NCBI RefSeq assembly: GCF_020886315.1 | Contig: NZ_AP025226.1 | Span: 2,196,001 to 2,260,000, forward strand | Length of the DNA stretch: 64,000 nt | DNA from: Saccharolobus caldissimus | GTDB taxonomy: Archaea > Thermoproteota > Thermoprotei_A > Sulfolobales > Sulfolobaceae | Direction: 5' to 3' | In this document: piece by piece, positions 1-8,831 of the stretch | Position numbering within the stretch: position 1 is the first letter of the stretch | Layout: each line of letters opens with the position of its first letter | Notes under the pieces: model-generated | The model's input: only the letters and a program-made list of their open reading frames with translations | Databases searched by the model: none | Told to the model about the DNA's origin: nothing | Program-made: the position numbers and the translations under genes

Positions 1-2
1 TC

Positions 3-62
3 GGTGTGGGTGTTAAAGCTATAGTTCCAGAAGAAGAAGCTGAGAAAAAAGAGGGGAGTTAA
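3..62 (+). CDS. C-terminal end of an unidentified protein (partial)
   Basis: The reading frame runs from the window edge to a TAA stop at 60-62. It gives a 19-residue tail that starts [12 protein letters not shown] and ends in an acidic/lysine-rich stretch before the stop. The tail converges with the lactonase gene on the other strand and overlaps its stop by 4 bp. Too little is present to name the protein. Confidence 0.5.
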   Translation, partial: GVGVKAIVPEEEAEKKEGS

Positions 63-922
63 GTTATTTTAAATCTGTAATTTGGTAACCCTCTTACATC
101 TACTCTTGTAGTGAATAACTTACCCGCTAATGGATCTTGACTCTTTCCAGCAGTAGATATAAACACGTAATTCATTTCTGGTGTACCGAAGGTTACTGAT
201 GTCACATATGTTGCTGGAACTTTTATTTCAAAGACTTTTTTACCGTTTCTAGGATTCCATCTACTCACTTTTCCTCCACCCCAATGTGCTACCCATATAA
301 ATCCCTCTTCGTCTACTGCCATACCATCTGGATTTCCGGGCTCATTACCGAAATCAACTGCTATTTTTTTATTGTAAATTTCTCCCCTTTGGAGATCGAA
401 GTCAAACATGAAAACCTTTCTAGTTGGAGTGTCTATAAGATACATTACTTTATCCTCGATATCCCATCCAAGGCCATTAGATATTGTCAATCCCTCCAAT
501 ACCTTTACTATTTTATTTCCTTCTAATTTATAGAAGTTTCCAGTAGGTTTTCTTTCGGTCATATTCATTGTTCCAGCCCAATATCTTCCTAACTTATCAC
601 ATTTACCATCATTAAATCTGTTAGATTCAATTTCAGTTTCCACTTCGGCAACCTTTTGCAGGGAATTCTTAGATAAATCTACAATGTAAAACGCATGCCT
701 TATTGTCGCTATTACCCTTTTATCATCAATTACACATAGTGATGAGACTAAGTCAGGCATATCATAAAAGGTCTCAGTACCAGTGTTCAAATCATTTATA
801 ATTATTTTTTTACCTTCTATATCAACCCAATATAATCTATTCAGATCTTTATCATAAACAGGTCCTTCTCCTAAAATAGCCTTATAATTACTTAAGGTAA
901 CTAAGTTTGCCTCCATAATCAT
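59..922 (-). CDS. SMP-30/gluconolactonase/LRE-family lactonase
   Basis: This 287-residue protein has the length and motifs of the SMP-30/regucalcin family, six-bladed metal-dependent sugar lactonases. An LGEGPVYD segment near residue 18 supplies the metal-binding Glu. [18 protein letters not shown] segment lies near residues 103-119, an SNGLGW motif near the middle, and a [11 protein letters not shown] motif further on supplies the metal-binding Asp. The family opens aldonolactones after sugar oxidation, which fits the non-phosphorylative sugar pathways of Sulfolobales. Two start codons are possible, the first ATG at 922 or the ATG two codons later (MEANLV). The real substrate cannot be read from sequence. 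Confidence 0.85.
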   Translation of the reverse strand: MIMEANLVTLSNYKAILGEGPVYDKDLNRLYWVDIEGKKIIINDLNTGTETFYDMPDLVSSLCVIDDKRVIATIRHAFYIVDLSKNSLQKVAEVETEIESNRFNDGKCDKLGRYWAGTMNMTERKPTGNFYKLEGNKIVKVLEGLTISNGLGWDIEDKVMYLIDTPTRKVFMFDFDLQRGEIYNKKIAVDFGNEPGNPDGMAVDEEGFIWVAHWGGGKVSRWNPRNGKKVFEIKVPATYVTSVTFGTPEMNYVFISTAGKSQDPLAGKLFTTRVDVRGLPNYRFKIT

Positions 923-1054
923 AAACTTTACTAGAATTTTTTATCTTTTACTGTTCTACTGTGAAATAACGTTAACAATAGGTTATTTTATATAATTTTC
1001 AATAATATCATATAAATGTGAAATAATATATTTAATATTATTAATATTTAAAAT

Positions 1055-1960
1055 TTATTTCATATGTTCAATAAAATTTTTTAATGATATTTCGTTTTTT
1101 GCATATAAAAGTAGATTATGATATTCCTTTATTATCCTAAAATCAATTTTTAATGTGTATTTCTCTGGAGCCATATCTTTAGGTAAAACGAATATCGTAT
1201 AATCGTCAGAAAACCCGAAATCCTTAGGTTCTTTCATTGCTTCTATATCTTTTAAAATGGTACACGTAGTATTGTTGATATTTCCACAATTTCTATAAAT
1301 TCCTTTCACTTTAGCTATTGGAAATAGAAAAATTCTGTAAATCCACTTCTTTTTCCCTTCTTTTTTATATAGATTAATTAGATCACTTAACGTATATCCA
1401 TTGCCCCTTATATTATCAATTAAATATCTAGTATACCTTTTATAAATAGAGAGTTTACTTTTAGCGTATCTACTTTCTCTACCTCCAATTACCCTTTCAT
1501 TATATCCTATTATGAGGGGGAAGAAGTTATCTATCTTAAGTCTACTTTCAAGCTCTACATCTTCTGCTGAGTTTAAGTCCTTCCAACCACCCATCCTTAT
1601 AATGTAATTTTTCTCTGCAATGTACGTCCATTGTATTGCACCTGCATGTGTAAAGTTTAAGTTAAGCTCTAATAGTTTATGAAAATTTTCATTATACATT
1701 GCGTCAAGATCAAAATACGCTGTAATTGAATTATCGGGGCAATACTTTAACGCATAATCTCTACCTTTTCCTCTACTTGATTTGAATCTTAATAGTATAA
1801 GATTATATTCTTTTCTTAATTTTTGCAATTTTTCCCAAGTCCCATCACTAGAATACGAATCTACTATTACTATATCATAGTCTGGTTTAAATACACTCTT
1901 TATTGAATTTTCAACTTTCTTTACGCTGTTAAACACCGTACCATAAATACAAATTTTCAT
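1055..1960 (-). CDS. Family 2 glycosyltransferase
   Basis: The 301-residue product opens with a GT-A fold pattern. A beta strand at residues 1-10 is followed by VDSYSSDGT at 33-41 (nucleotide-binding region) and the metal-binding DxD motif, Asp84-Leu-Asp86, in a FDLDAMY context. These are hallmarks of GT2 transferases, which move a sugar from a nucleotide or dolichol-phosphate donor to an acceptor. No convincing transmembrane segment is seen, so it is probably cytosolic or peripheral. It stands alone, followed by a lactonase gene on the same strand about 130 bp away. Acceptor and donor are unknown; cell-surface glycan or glycolipid assembly is the usual role. Confidence 0.82.
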   Translation of the reverse strand: MKICIYGTVFNSVKKVENSIKSVFKPDYDIVIVDSYSSDGTWEKLQKLRKEYNLILLRFKSSRGKGRDYALKYCPDNSITAYFDLDAMYNENFHKLLELNLNFTHAGAIQWTYIAEKNYIIRMGGWKDLNSAEDVELESRLKIDNFFPLIIGYNERVIGGRESRYAKSKLSIYKRYTRYLIDNIRGNGYTLSDLINLYKKEGKKKWIYRIFLFPIAKVKGIYRNCGNINNTTCTILKDIEAMKEPKDFGFSDDYTIFVLPKDMAPEKYTLKIDFRIIKEYHNLLLYAKNEISLKNFIEHMK

Positions 1961-2167
1961 TTCTAACTAAATTGTAGTACACTATAATTTAGCATTTTCT
2001 CTGCAAATTCTTGATTTTTATTTAAATACAAATATATTTACTTTTCATATATATATCAGATCTAATAAGTATTTGAATTATCTATTATATTTTAAGTAAC
2101 TATTAGTTACTTTTAAATATTATTTTGATGCAGATTGCATTTATATAATATCATCTCAAAATTGTTT

Positions 2168-2330
2168 ATTGATGATCTCCTAACTAATGACGGGCACTGC
2201 TCACGAGGTCTTAGGAGTCTGGATGAGGGATAAGTGTTTCCCTCAATAGCCCCAGTGATTTATGAATGAATGTATATGATCCCTTAAGAAGGATGTACTG
2301 TGACTTAATTAGATTAATTAAAAGTAGGGA
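2168..2330. ncRNA. Structured GC-rich intergenic island, candidate non-coding RNA
   Basis: Within an AT-rich 445-bp gap (1961-2405) this stretch is clearly richer in G and C and contains nested complementary segments. CTCCTAA at 2177-2183 pairs with TTAGGAG at 2211-2217. GAGGGA at 2225-2230 pairs with TCCCTC at 2239-2244. CACTG at 2195-2199, inside the first loop, can pair with CAGTG at 2253-2257, a possible pseudoknot. A further ATCC/GGAT hairpin lies near 2279-2294. No long reading frame covers it. It does not show the conserved motifs of RNase P, SRP or 5S RNA that I know. Strand and function are unknown. Confidence 0.35.
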
Positions 2331-2405
2331 AAAGTTACGTTACGGGTAAACGCTGAGAGTAAGTATTATTATGATAAACATTAAAGTTTTATTCTATTGT
2401 GAAGA

Positions 2406-3032
2406 GTGTTTACATTGGTTATGTCTTTAAACGTTGATGAGATTAATTTATTAGTAAAGAAAGGTTTAAGAGGAGAGTTATCTAGCTTTGAGAAGGTCTT
2501 AGATTTGCTTGAGAAGTACGATAAAGTTCCAGAGGCTAGATTTGGTATGTATTCCCTAATATTTCAAATTGCTATGAATGTTTTCATCGATGTATCTAAA
2601 TATTGTGAAGAGTGTGGAGGTAAGTGTTGCAAATCAGGATATCCAGTACCAGTTTATAAATTTGATTATAAGGAGTTAAGGATAAATTTAGATGGAAATA
2701 GCCTGAAATACCTCAATAAGGCGGAGGAAAATCTATACTTACTTCCTAGACCTTGCCCCTTTCAGAAAGGATGGATGTGTAGTATACATAAGTTTAAGCC
2801 TTATGCATGTCTTTCATTTCCATTTGCAACAGAGGATGAGCAAAAGGATGTAATAACATCATATAATGGTAATGGTATACCAGAATTTAAGGTTCCAGAA
2901 TATTGTATAGCTGGAAGAAAAGTAAAAGAAATTTTAGAGGATATTATAAAGGAATTATATACGAGGCTTAAGAGAGATCCTACTCCCAGAGAATTATATA
3001 ATGAGTTAAAGTTAAGATATTATAAAGGGTAG
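2406..3032 (+). CDS. YkgJ-family cysteine-cluster protein (putative metal-chelating)
   Basis: This 208-residue protein carries the cysteine arrangement of the YkgJ/UPF0153 family. Cys67-x2-Cys70-x3-Cys74-Cys75 is followed about 45 residues later by CPFQKGWMC and then SIHKFKPYAC. The family is thought to bind zinc or iron-sulfur, but its biochemical role is unsettled. The N-terminal 60 residues and C-terminal 50 residues are helical and unremarkable. The frame opens with GTG at 2406. An ATG five codons later (MSLNVDEIN) is an equally plausible start. It is monocistronic, with hairpins following its stop at about 3048-3105. Confidence 0.75.
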   Translation: MFTLVMSLNVDEINLLVKKGLRGELSSFEKVLDLLEKYDKVPEARFGMYSLIFQIAMNVFIDVSKYCEECGGKCCKSGYPVPVYKFDYKELRINLDGNSLKYLNKAEENLYLLPRPCPFQKGWMCSIHKFKPYACLSFPFATEDEQKDVITSYNGNGIPEFKVPEYCIAGRKVKEILEDIIKELYTRLKRDPTPRELYNELKLRYYKG

Positions 3033-3049
3033 AGTAATATTTTACGAGA

Positions 3050-3108
3050 TTAGTCAGTAAACTGAAGGCTAATCATCGTTTCATACACTGGTGGTTTCTC
3101 CATCACTA
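3050..3108 (-). ncRNA. Candidate C/D-box sRNA
   Basis: On the minus strand this 59-nt stretch has the order expected of an archaeal C/D-box guide RNA: a C-like box TGATGG, a C'-like CGATGAT about 20 nt later, and a perfect D box CTGA. TAG and CTA flank the C and D boxes and could close the kink-turn stem. The D' box is not clear and the C box has one deviation. On the plus strand the same DNA forms two hairpins (3048-3074 and 3089-3105), so a terminator-like role for the upstream gene is an alternative. Confidence 0.25.
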
Positions 3109-3219
3109 TTTTATTTGATATTTAGTATTTTATGTTTATCTTTCATTTCTACTATTTATAAAGAGGAAAAGAGTGATAAATGAGTTATACTTTTTACCCA
3201 TAACAGAAGTTTAATAGTA

Positions 3220-4668
3220 ATGAATAGTAAAGCAATTTCAACTTTAGCTATAGTAGCAATAGTAATAGTAGTAATAGCGGTAATAGGTATAGCTTCTTAT
3301 TTTATATTAATAAGTCATCATTCTACAATACCAACTAGTACTACAACTACTCCGATAGTGGTCAGTAATACTACAGCCCCAGTAACTCTTACAGTAGTTA
3401 CATTTAGTGGCGAATCTGCACAATTTATCCAATATGCAGGAGACTTATTTCATGAACTTCATCCTAATGTTCAAGTTCAAGTGGTTTCATATCCGTTTAG
3501 CCAATATATTGATAAGGAATTAACAGCACTTAGTGCACATTCTTCTCAATACGATATAATAGGCTTTACATCAACTTCAGCCCTAGATGTTGCTAAATAT
3601 TTATTGCCGTTAAATGAGTCTGACTTTAACTTTAGTGATATTATATATCCACAAGAAGATTTTGGTGGTTTATATTATAACATAACCACGGGTAAAACTG
3701 AAATTATAGGTATAGCATATGAAACTGCAGTTTATTTAATGGCATATAATGCTACGATTTTTAGTAATCAAACTCTTGCTCAAGAGTTCGAGCAGGAATA
3801 TCATATGAACTTTTCACCGATAACTTATGAGAATTGGACTGTTGTATTAGATGTAGATCAATTTCTAGTTTCCCATAATATTACTAAATATGGCTTTTTA
3901 ATAGATGATCATGTAGCCCATGGAATTATAGACGCTTTTCCTGCAGTTTTTGGCTGGTATTATTTTAGAGATCCATCAATAAATCTTGGTAATCCGTCTG
4001 GTTTACCAAATTATAATATAATGTTTGAGGGTAAGATATTACCTGGTTTTACATATCCCTTGCCATCATTTAATTCTACAGCAGGAGTCAGTGCACTTAT
4101 AACTTACAGAGAATTGGTAAATTACGAACCTAATCCATCACAGATTCAAATATCTTATGATAATTTACCAGAATTTTTCTCTAAAGCTGCTGTAGCTTTT
4201 CTATTTACATCACAATTAAGTTACATTAACAATAGCAAAGACGTTTTGTTAGCACCGTTACCTGGAGGTTATGCGGAGACTGGTACCGATTTCCTTGGAA
4301 TAAGCAAGTATTCGTTGCATCCTCAGCTAGCGTTAGAGTTTTTACAATTCTTAGTATCTCCTAAAGTACAAGAAATAGCTTTTCTGAAATTCGGTAAATT
4401 CCCTATTTCAAAGCAAGCATTTATATCATTAATAAGTAATACATCACTACCTGCATATCAAAGAGAATGGCTACAAGAAACCTATAGGGCCGCTTTAAAC
4501 GCATCGGCAAATCCGCCTAACATACCTCCAACTTATCCAGAATTAATACCGAGTTTTAATAATGATGTGTTCCAATTCCTAACTTCTCCTCAGTATAATG
4601 CCACTTATGCTATGCAAATATTACAAGAAGCTGCAAATTCATGGATAAAAGCTGTGTCTCAGTCATAA
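3220..4668 (+). CDS. Carbohydrate ABC transporter substrate-binding protein (family 1, prepilin-like signal)
   Basis: The 482-residue protein begins with a short charged head (MNSK) followed directly by AISTLA and a hydrophobic stretch. This is the class III, prepilin-like signal cleaved by PibD that Sulfolobus sugar-binding proteins use to build the surface bindosome. A Thr/Ser-rich linker at about residues 37-58 precedes a family 1 solute-binding domain. Many Asn-x-Ser/Thr sites suggest N-glycosylation. The ATPase gene follows 39 bp downstream and then a fused permease, making a complete importer. The context suggests a sugar or oligosaccharide substrate, but the sequence does not identify it. 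A TATA-like TATTTATAAAG lies near 3151-3161. Confidence 0.85.
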   Translation: MNSKAISTLAIVAIVIVVIAVIGIASYFILISHHSTIPTSTTTTPIVVSNTTAPVTLTVVTFSGESAQFIQYAGDLFHELHPNVQVQVVSYPFSQYIDKELTALSAHSSQYDIIGFTSTSALDVAKYLLPLNESDFNFSDIIYPQEDFGGLYYNITTGKTEIIGIAYETAVYLMAYNATIFSNQTLAQEFEQEYHMNFSPITYENWTVVLDVDQFLVSHNITKYGFLIDDHVAHGIIDAFPAVFGWYYFRDPSINLGNPSGLPNYNIMFEGKILPGFTYPLPSFNSTAGVSALITYRELVNYEPNPSQIQISYDNLPEFFSKAAVAFLFTSQLSYINNSKDVLLAPLPGGYAETGTDFLGISKYSLHPQLALEFLQFLVSPKVQEIAFLKFGKFPISKQAFISLISNTSLPAYQREWLQETYRAALNASANPPNIPPTYPELIPSFNNDVFQFLTSPQYNATYAMQILQEAANSWIKAVSQS

Positions 4669-4707
4669 AAGTTATTATTTTTTATTTTCATACTTTTTTG
4701 ATAGTGC

Positions 4708-5652
4708 TTGATCAAACTTAGGAATGTTACTAAATTCTTCGGGAACTTTAAAGCTATAGATGATGTTAGCCTTGATATAGAGAAAGGAGAGTTCTTTATC
4801 GTATTAGGCAGATCTGGTTCTGGAAAGACCACTCTATTAAGACTTATAGCTGGTTTAGAAAAGGTAAGTAGCGGGAAAATCTATATTGAAGATAATGATG
4901 TTACAGATTTACCTCCTTCTAAAAGGGATGTAGGAATGGTTTTTCAAAATTATGCATTATATCCTAATAAAAAAGTTTTCGAAAATATGATGATTGCATT
5001 AGAAAATCTAAATATTAGCAAAAATGAGAAAGAGAAGAGAATTTTGGAGATAGCTAAGGAACTAGATATAGAAAATTTACTAGATAAGTATCCTAATCAA
5101 CTATCTGGGGGTCAACAACAGAGAGTTGCCATAGCTAAAGCTCTTGTTAAAAGACCCAAGGTAATGTTAATGGATGAACCTCTATCTAATTTAGATGTAC
5201 AACTCAGATATTCAGCTAGAAAGTTAATAAAGAGGATTCAAAGGGAATTTGATATAACAACCATATACGTTACTCATGATTCTAATGAAGCATTAGCGAT
5301 AGGGGATAGAATATGCGTAATAGATAGAGGAAAGGTGATGCAAGTTGGTAAACCAGAAGAGATTTACGAGAATCCCGCTAACGAGATAGTTGCTTCATTA
5401 ATAGGAAGTCCTCCAATGAGTTTCCTTAAAATTGACGGAAAAGTGATAGGAGTTAGACCAGATAATGTAATTTTAGGAGATGGACCTTATGAAGGTATTG
5501 TAAGTAATTGTGAGTTCTGGGGATCTTATTATTTAATTTATATAGAGTATAATGATAATGAGATTAGAGCGTTAAGTAAGGTTAGAATAAGGGAAGGCTC
5601 TAAGGTTAGGTTTAACCTTATGAACTACAAGGTGTTTGAGAATGAGGGTTAA
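4708..5652 (+). CDS. ABC transporter ATPase, MalK/CUT1 type
   Basis: The 314-residue protein has all ABC motifs in order: Walker A GRSGSGKTT, the Q-loop in VFQNYALYPN, the signature LSGGQQQR, Walker B VMLMDEPLSNLD and the switch histidine in VTHD. A C-terminal TOBE-like regulatory domain follows from about residue 235, as in MalK-type sugar importers. It would energise uptake of the ligand captured by the binding protein encoded just upstream. The frame opens with TTG at 4708; no ATG or in-frame GTG lies upstream. The stop overlaps the beginning of the permease gene, implying translational coupling. Confidence 0.93.
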   Translation: MIKLRNVTKFFGNFKAIDDVSLDIEKGEFFIVLGRSGSGKTTLLRLIAGLEKVSSGKIYIEDNDVTDLPPSKRDVGMVFQNYALYPNKKVFENMMIALENLNISKNEKEKRILEIAKELDIENLLDKYPNQLSGGQQQRVAIAKALVKRPKVMLMDEPLSNLDVQLRYSARKLIKRIQREFDITTIYVTHDSNEALAIGDRICVIDRGKVMQVGKPEEIYENPANEIVASLIGSPPMSFLKIDGKVIGVRPDNVILGDGPYEGIVSNCEFWGSYYLIYIEYNDNEIRALSKVRIREGSKVRFNLMNYKVFENEG

Positions 5653-7288
5653 ATACTCCTTACCTTACTTAGTTTACATAACAATATTTGGAATAGTACC
5701 ATTATTTTTGACGTTCATAATTGTAGGATTAAATATAAATTCCATTAAATCTGTTTTTACAATTGCAAATCCTTTACAAATAATTTATAATACTTTCTAT
5801 TTCTCGTTATTTACTGCATTAGTCTCAACTGCTTTAGGATATATATTAGCGGTAACAGTTGATATGTATCCTAAGAAGTACATAATACTTTTAGCTTTAC
5901 TACCATTTACTATACCCTTTACCTCTTCAGCATTGATTTGGGTAATAAGCTTTTACGGAGGTTATGGATGGTTTACCTATTTCCTCGGTTTAAATTATGA
6001 TCCCCTATATTTCTCTAAGACAGCCTTGACTGCTGTAAGTCTTGTAAGTGCATGGAGTTCAGTTCCCTTAGCTTTCCTACTTATATTAGCATCATTAAGG
6101 AGTGTTCCTAATGAGGTGAAGGAATCAGCTCAAATTGACGGTCTTTCTGTCTCACAGTATTACCTTAATGTAGCCTTTCCCTATGCCTTAAAGGGGATAT
6201 TAATAGCCTTTTTAATTAATTTCGTATTATCGATGGGTAACTTTGATTTACCTTACGTTATGACTCAAGGAGGTCCAGGGTTTTCTACAACTACATTACC
6301 ATTAATGGTTTATTTTATGATGTTTCAATATGATAATTTCGCTGGGGGCGCATTCTTTGCTTCTATATTAGCGTTAATTGCGTCAATTCCAGCTATAGGT
6401 GTTGCAATGTTAGTGAAGAAAAAAGGGTTTAAAATAAGCTTACCTCCAATTAAAATTCCAGATAGAATTTTCAAGCCATTAATGCTAGTTATATCAATTA
6501 TAATTATAATTTTCTTAGATTTTCCAGTTTATTGGATGATATTAGTAGCGTTCAGGCCTAATAATCTTGATTTCGTTAAGCCGCCAATTTTACTACCAAG
6601 GTCCTTTGACTCTTCTTATTTTATATCTTCGTTGGAATCTTCAGTTCCATATATGATAAGTTCCTTAGTTGTTTCTCTTTTAGTAGGTTTAATAACAATA
6701 TTATTTTCCAGCCTAGGAGCCTATGAAGGAGCGAGAAAACTATGGTTTTGGCTACTAATTTTGTCTATATACTTATATGCTTTACCCTCAACATCGTATA
6801 TAATTCCAGTTTACTTAATAGTAGCAGACACGCACTTAATAAACACTTGGCTTGGCTTAGCACTACCCTCTGCCATATTTACCGTTACTTTTGCTTTTTG
6901 GACCATGTTCAGTTTTTACATAGATTTTCCTAAAGTTTACGAAGAGGCAGCAGAGGTTGACGGTATGAAGAACAAAATGCTTAGGTTAATATTACCCCTT
7001 TCAAGACCTTTTTTAATAGCAAGCTTTATAATTTCATTCATATTTGCATGGCATTTATTGTTCTATCCATTAGTACTGAGCGAAACCCCTTATAATATGG
7101 CTTTTCCTCCTAGTGGAAGTGAGACCATAACAATATTTGCTCTAAACGCTATAAGTCAAGGGTCAGTAAACTGGGCTCTTTTAGCATCTTCAGCCTTAGT
7201 AGCAGCATTACCAGTTATAATAATCTCTTATATAGCGCAAGACTATATGCTAAGGGGTCTATATAGCGGAGGGGTTAAAGGGGTTTAA
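5636..7288 (+). CDS. Fused two-domain ABC sugar permease (MalF-MalG-like in one chain)
   Basis: At 550 residues this is about twice a normal CUT1 permease. Two complete permease units are joined in one polypeptide. Each half has about six membrane segments and its own EAA-type loop for contacting the ATPase: ESAQIDGLSVSQYY at about 161-175, and EEAAEVDGMKN at about 437-447 followed by a LILPLSRPF segment. Most archaeal and bacterial sugar importers use two separate genes. Here a single chain would form the whole membrane pore with a homodimer of the upstream ATPase. The likely start is the ATG at 5642 (MRVKYS), which a GGTG motif precedes; the frame extends to a TTG at 5636. Confidence 0.9.
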   Translation: MRMRVKYSLPYLVYITIFGIVPLFLTFIIVGLNINSIKSVFTIANPLQIIYNTFYFSLFTALVSTALGYILAVTVDMYPKKYIILLALLPFTIPFTSSALIWVISFYGGYGWFTYFLGLNYDPLYFSKTALTAVSLVSAWSSVPLAFLLILASLRSVPNEVKESAQIDGLSVSQYYLNVAFPYALKGILIAFLINFVLSMGNFDLPYVMTQGGPGFSTTTLPLMVYFMMFQYDNFAGGAFFASILALIASIPAIGVAMLVKKKGFKISLPPIKIPDRIFKPLMLVISIIIIIFLDFPVYWMILVAFRPNNLDFVKPPILLPRSFDSSYFISSLESSVPYMISSLVVSLLVGLITILFSSLGAYEGARKLWFWLLILSIYLYALPSTSYIIPVYLIVADTHLINTWLGLALPSAIFTVTFAFWTMFSFYIDFPKVYEEAAEVDGMKNKMLRLILPLSRPFLIASFIISFIFAWHLLFYPLVLSETPYNMAFPPSGSETITIFALNAISQGSVNWALLASSALVAALPVIIISYIAQDYMLRGLYSGGVKGV

Positions 7289-7295
7289 GTTAGAA

Positions 7296-8705
7296 TTAGA
7301 TTTTCCTAGGTTCCCTTACTTTACCCCCTAAAATTGAAAAGATTATTGATAATGTAATAATGACTGAGGATACTAGAAAAGCAAAATGTAAGCCATTAAC
7401 GAATGCTGAACTCACATCGCCATTTAGGGTGTTAGTCCCCAAAAATATCTCGAAAGCAACATATCTAGGGACGACTAAAGTAGCAACTGTTATACTTAAG
7501 ACATAACTTAAAGTAGTCCCAATACTTCCTAAAGTTCTCGTTAAACCAGAAATAGAACCGTAATACTCCTTAGGAGCATTATACATTATTGCCGTAGCGT
7601 TAGCTGGCCAGAACATTGCTGAGCCTATTCCAGTAATTCCACTTATCAGCAAGATAATATAATACGAAACAGTAGGCGTTAATAAAAAGTAATATAAAAT
7701 TAATGATATTAAGATAAATGTGAGTCCTATTCCTGCTATTAATCCAGGTTTACCCCTATCTGCAATTTTTCCCATGAAAGGTGCTAGAACGCTTGCAATT
7801 ACATAACCTGGCGTTAATAATAAAGAACTATCTAAGGGTGACAATCCTCTAACTCCTTGTAGATACATAATTAGTAAAAACGTTAAAGCTAGTGCGCCTA
7901 TACCTTGGAGAAAACTTGCCAATAAGGAGAATGACAATAATCTTATCTTAAATACCTTAATGTTTATCATGGGGTATTTAACCTTCATTTCGTTGAATAG
8001 GAATACTGGAAGCAAGATTAACCCAATTAATATCTCTATTATATATAAAATGGAAACACCAGAAGCTGCAACGAATATTAATCCCAATGATAGTAACGTT
8101 AAAGATAAACCTAGTAGAATTGCCCCGCCAATGTCAAGTTTAGTATTTACCTTATTTATGTCCTTAATACTAATTACTCCTAAGATTACTGCAATAAATC
8201 CTATGGGGACGTTAATGAAAAATATGTATTCCCATCCCAGGAAAGTAGTTAATATGCCTCCTAATACTATCCCTAAAAGCGCTCCTATATTCCATCCTAG
8301 GCTAGTAATCCCGTATGCTCTACCTCTACTATTAGGTGGAAATATATCAGCAATTATTGCTGAGCTATTAGCAGTTAGCATAGCTCCTCCAATTGCTTGG
8401 AGAATTCTAAATCCTATTAACATAAGAATGTTTGTTGAAAAACCACATAATGCAGAAGCTAAAGTAAATATTACAAATCCTAAATTGTATATTTTGCCTC
8501 TTCCTACTAGATCACCTATTCTTCCAGTTTGGGTTGAAAGTATTGAAAGGACTAATAAATAAGCTAAGAGTACCCAAATTGAGGTTAATAAATCAGTATG
8601 TAATGACAATGTTATCGTAGGTAGTGCGAGTAAAACTATTGTAGTATCTACTGCAGCCATTAGGGTTCCTAAAGTAAGTACAATAAGGACTAGGTTAGTG
8701 TTCAT
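7296..8705 (-). CDS. MFS drug/solute exporter, DHA2 (EmrB/QacA) family
   Basis: This 469-residue hydrophobic protein has about 14 predicted membrane segments. It shows the MFS loop 2-3 signature GRIGDLVGRGK at about 62-72 and the antiporter motif C region (LGGILTTFLGWEYIFFINVP) typical of 14-TM DHA2 exporters. Members are proton-driven exporters of drugs or metabolites. It converges on the sugar permease with only 7 bp between stop codons. Its own promoter lies in the 126-bp gap to the next minus-strand gene. The substrate is unknown. Confidence 0.85.
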   Translation of the reverse strand: MNTNLVLIVLTLGTLMAAVDTTIVLLALPTITLSLHTDLLTSIWVLLAYLLVLSILSTQTGRIGDLVGRGKIYNLGFVIFTLASALCGFSTNILMLIGFRILQAIGGAMLTANSSAIIADIFPPNSRGRAYGITSLGWNIGALLGIVLGGILTTFLGWEYIFFINVPIGFIAVILGVISIKDINKVNTKLDIGGAILLGLSLTLLSLGLIFVAASGVSILYIIEILIGLILLPVFLFNEMKVKYPMINIKVFKIRLLSFSLLASFLQGIGALALTFLLIMYLQGVRGLSPLDSSLLLTPGYVIASVLAPFMGKIADRGKPGLIAGIGLTFILISLILYYFLLTPTVSYYIILLISGITGIGSAMFWPANATAIMYNAPKEYYGSISGLTRTLGSIGTTLSYVLSITVATLVVPRYVAFEIFLGTNTLNGDVSSAFVNGLHFAFLVSSVIITLSIIFSILGGKVREPRKI

Positions 8706-8831
8706 GCGTTATCAGTCTCTAATCTCTTTTAAAAATCTTACTTAATAAATAGTTAATTAAACGACTATTAGATTTTTGATTTTTTAGCTTGTTTAGAAAC
8801 AGCTCTTCATCTTTTTTACTCTAAAACGTAT

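Noticed and set aside
2220-2365. TPP-riboswitch-like words (CTGGAT and GCTGAGA)
   Set aside because: The words occur in the wrong order and spacing for a thiamine riboswitch, and no thiamine gene follows.
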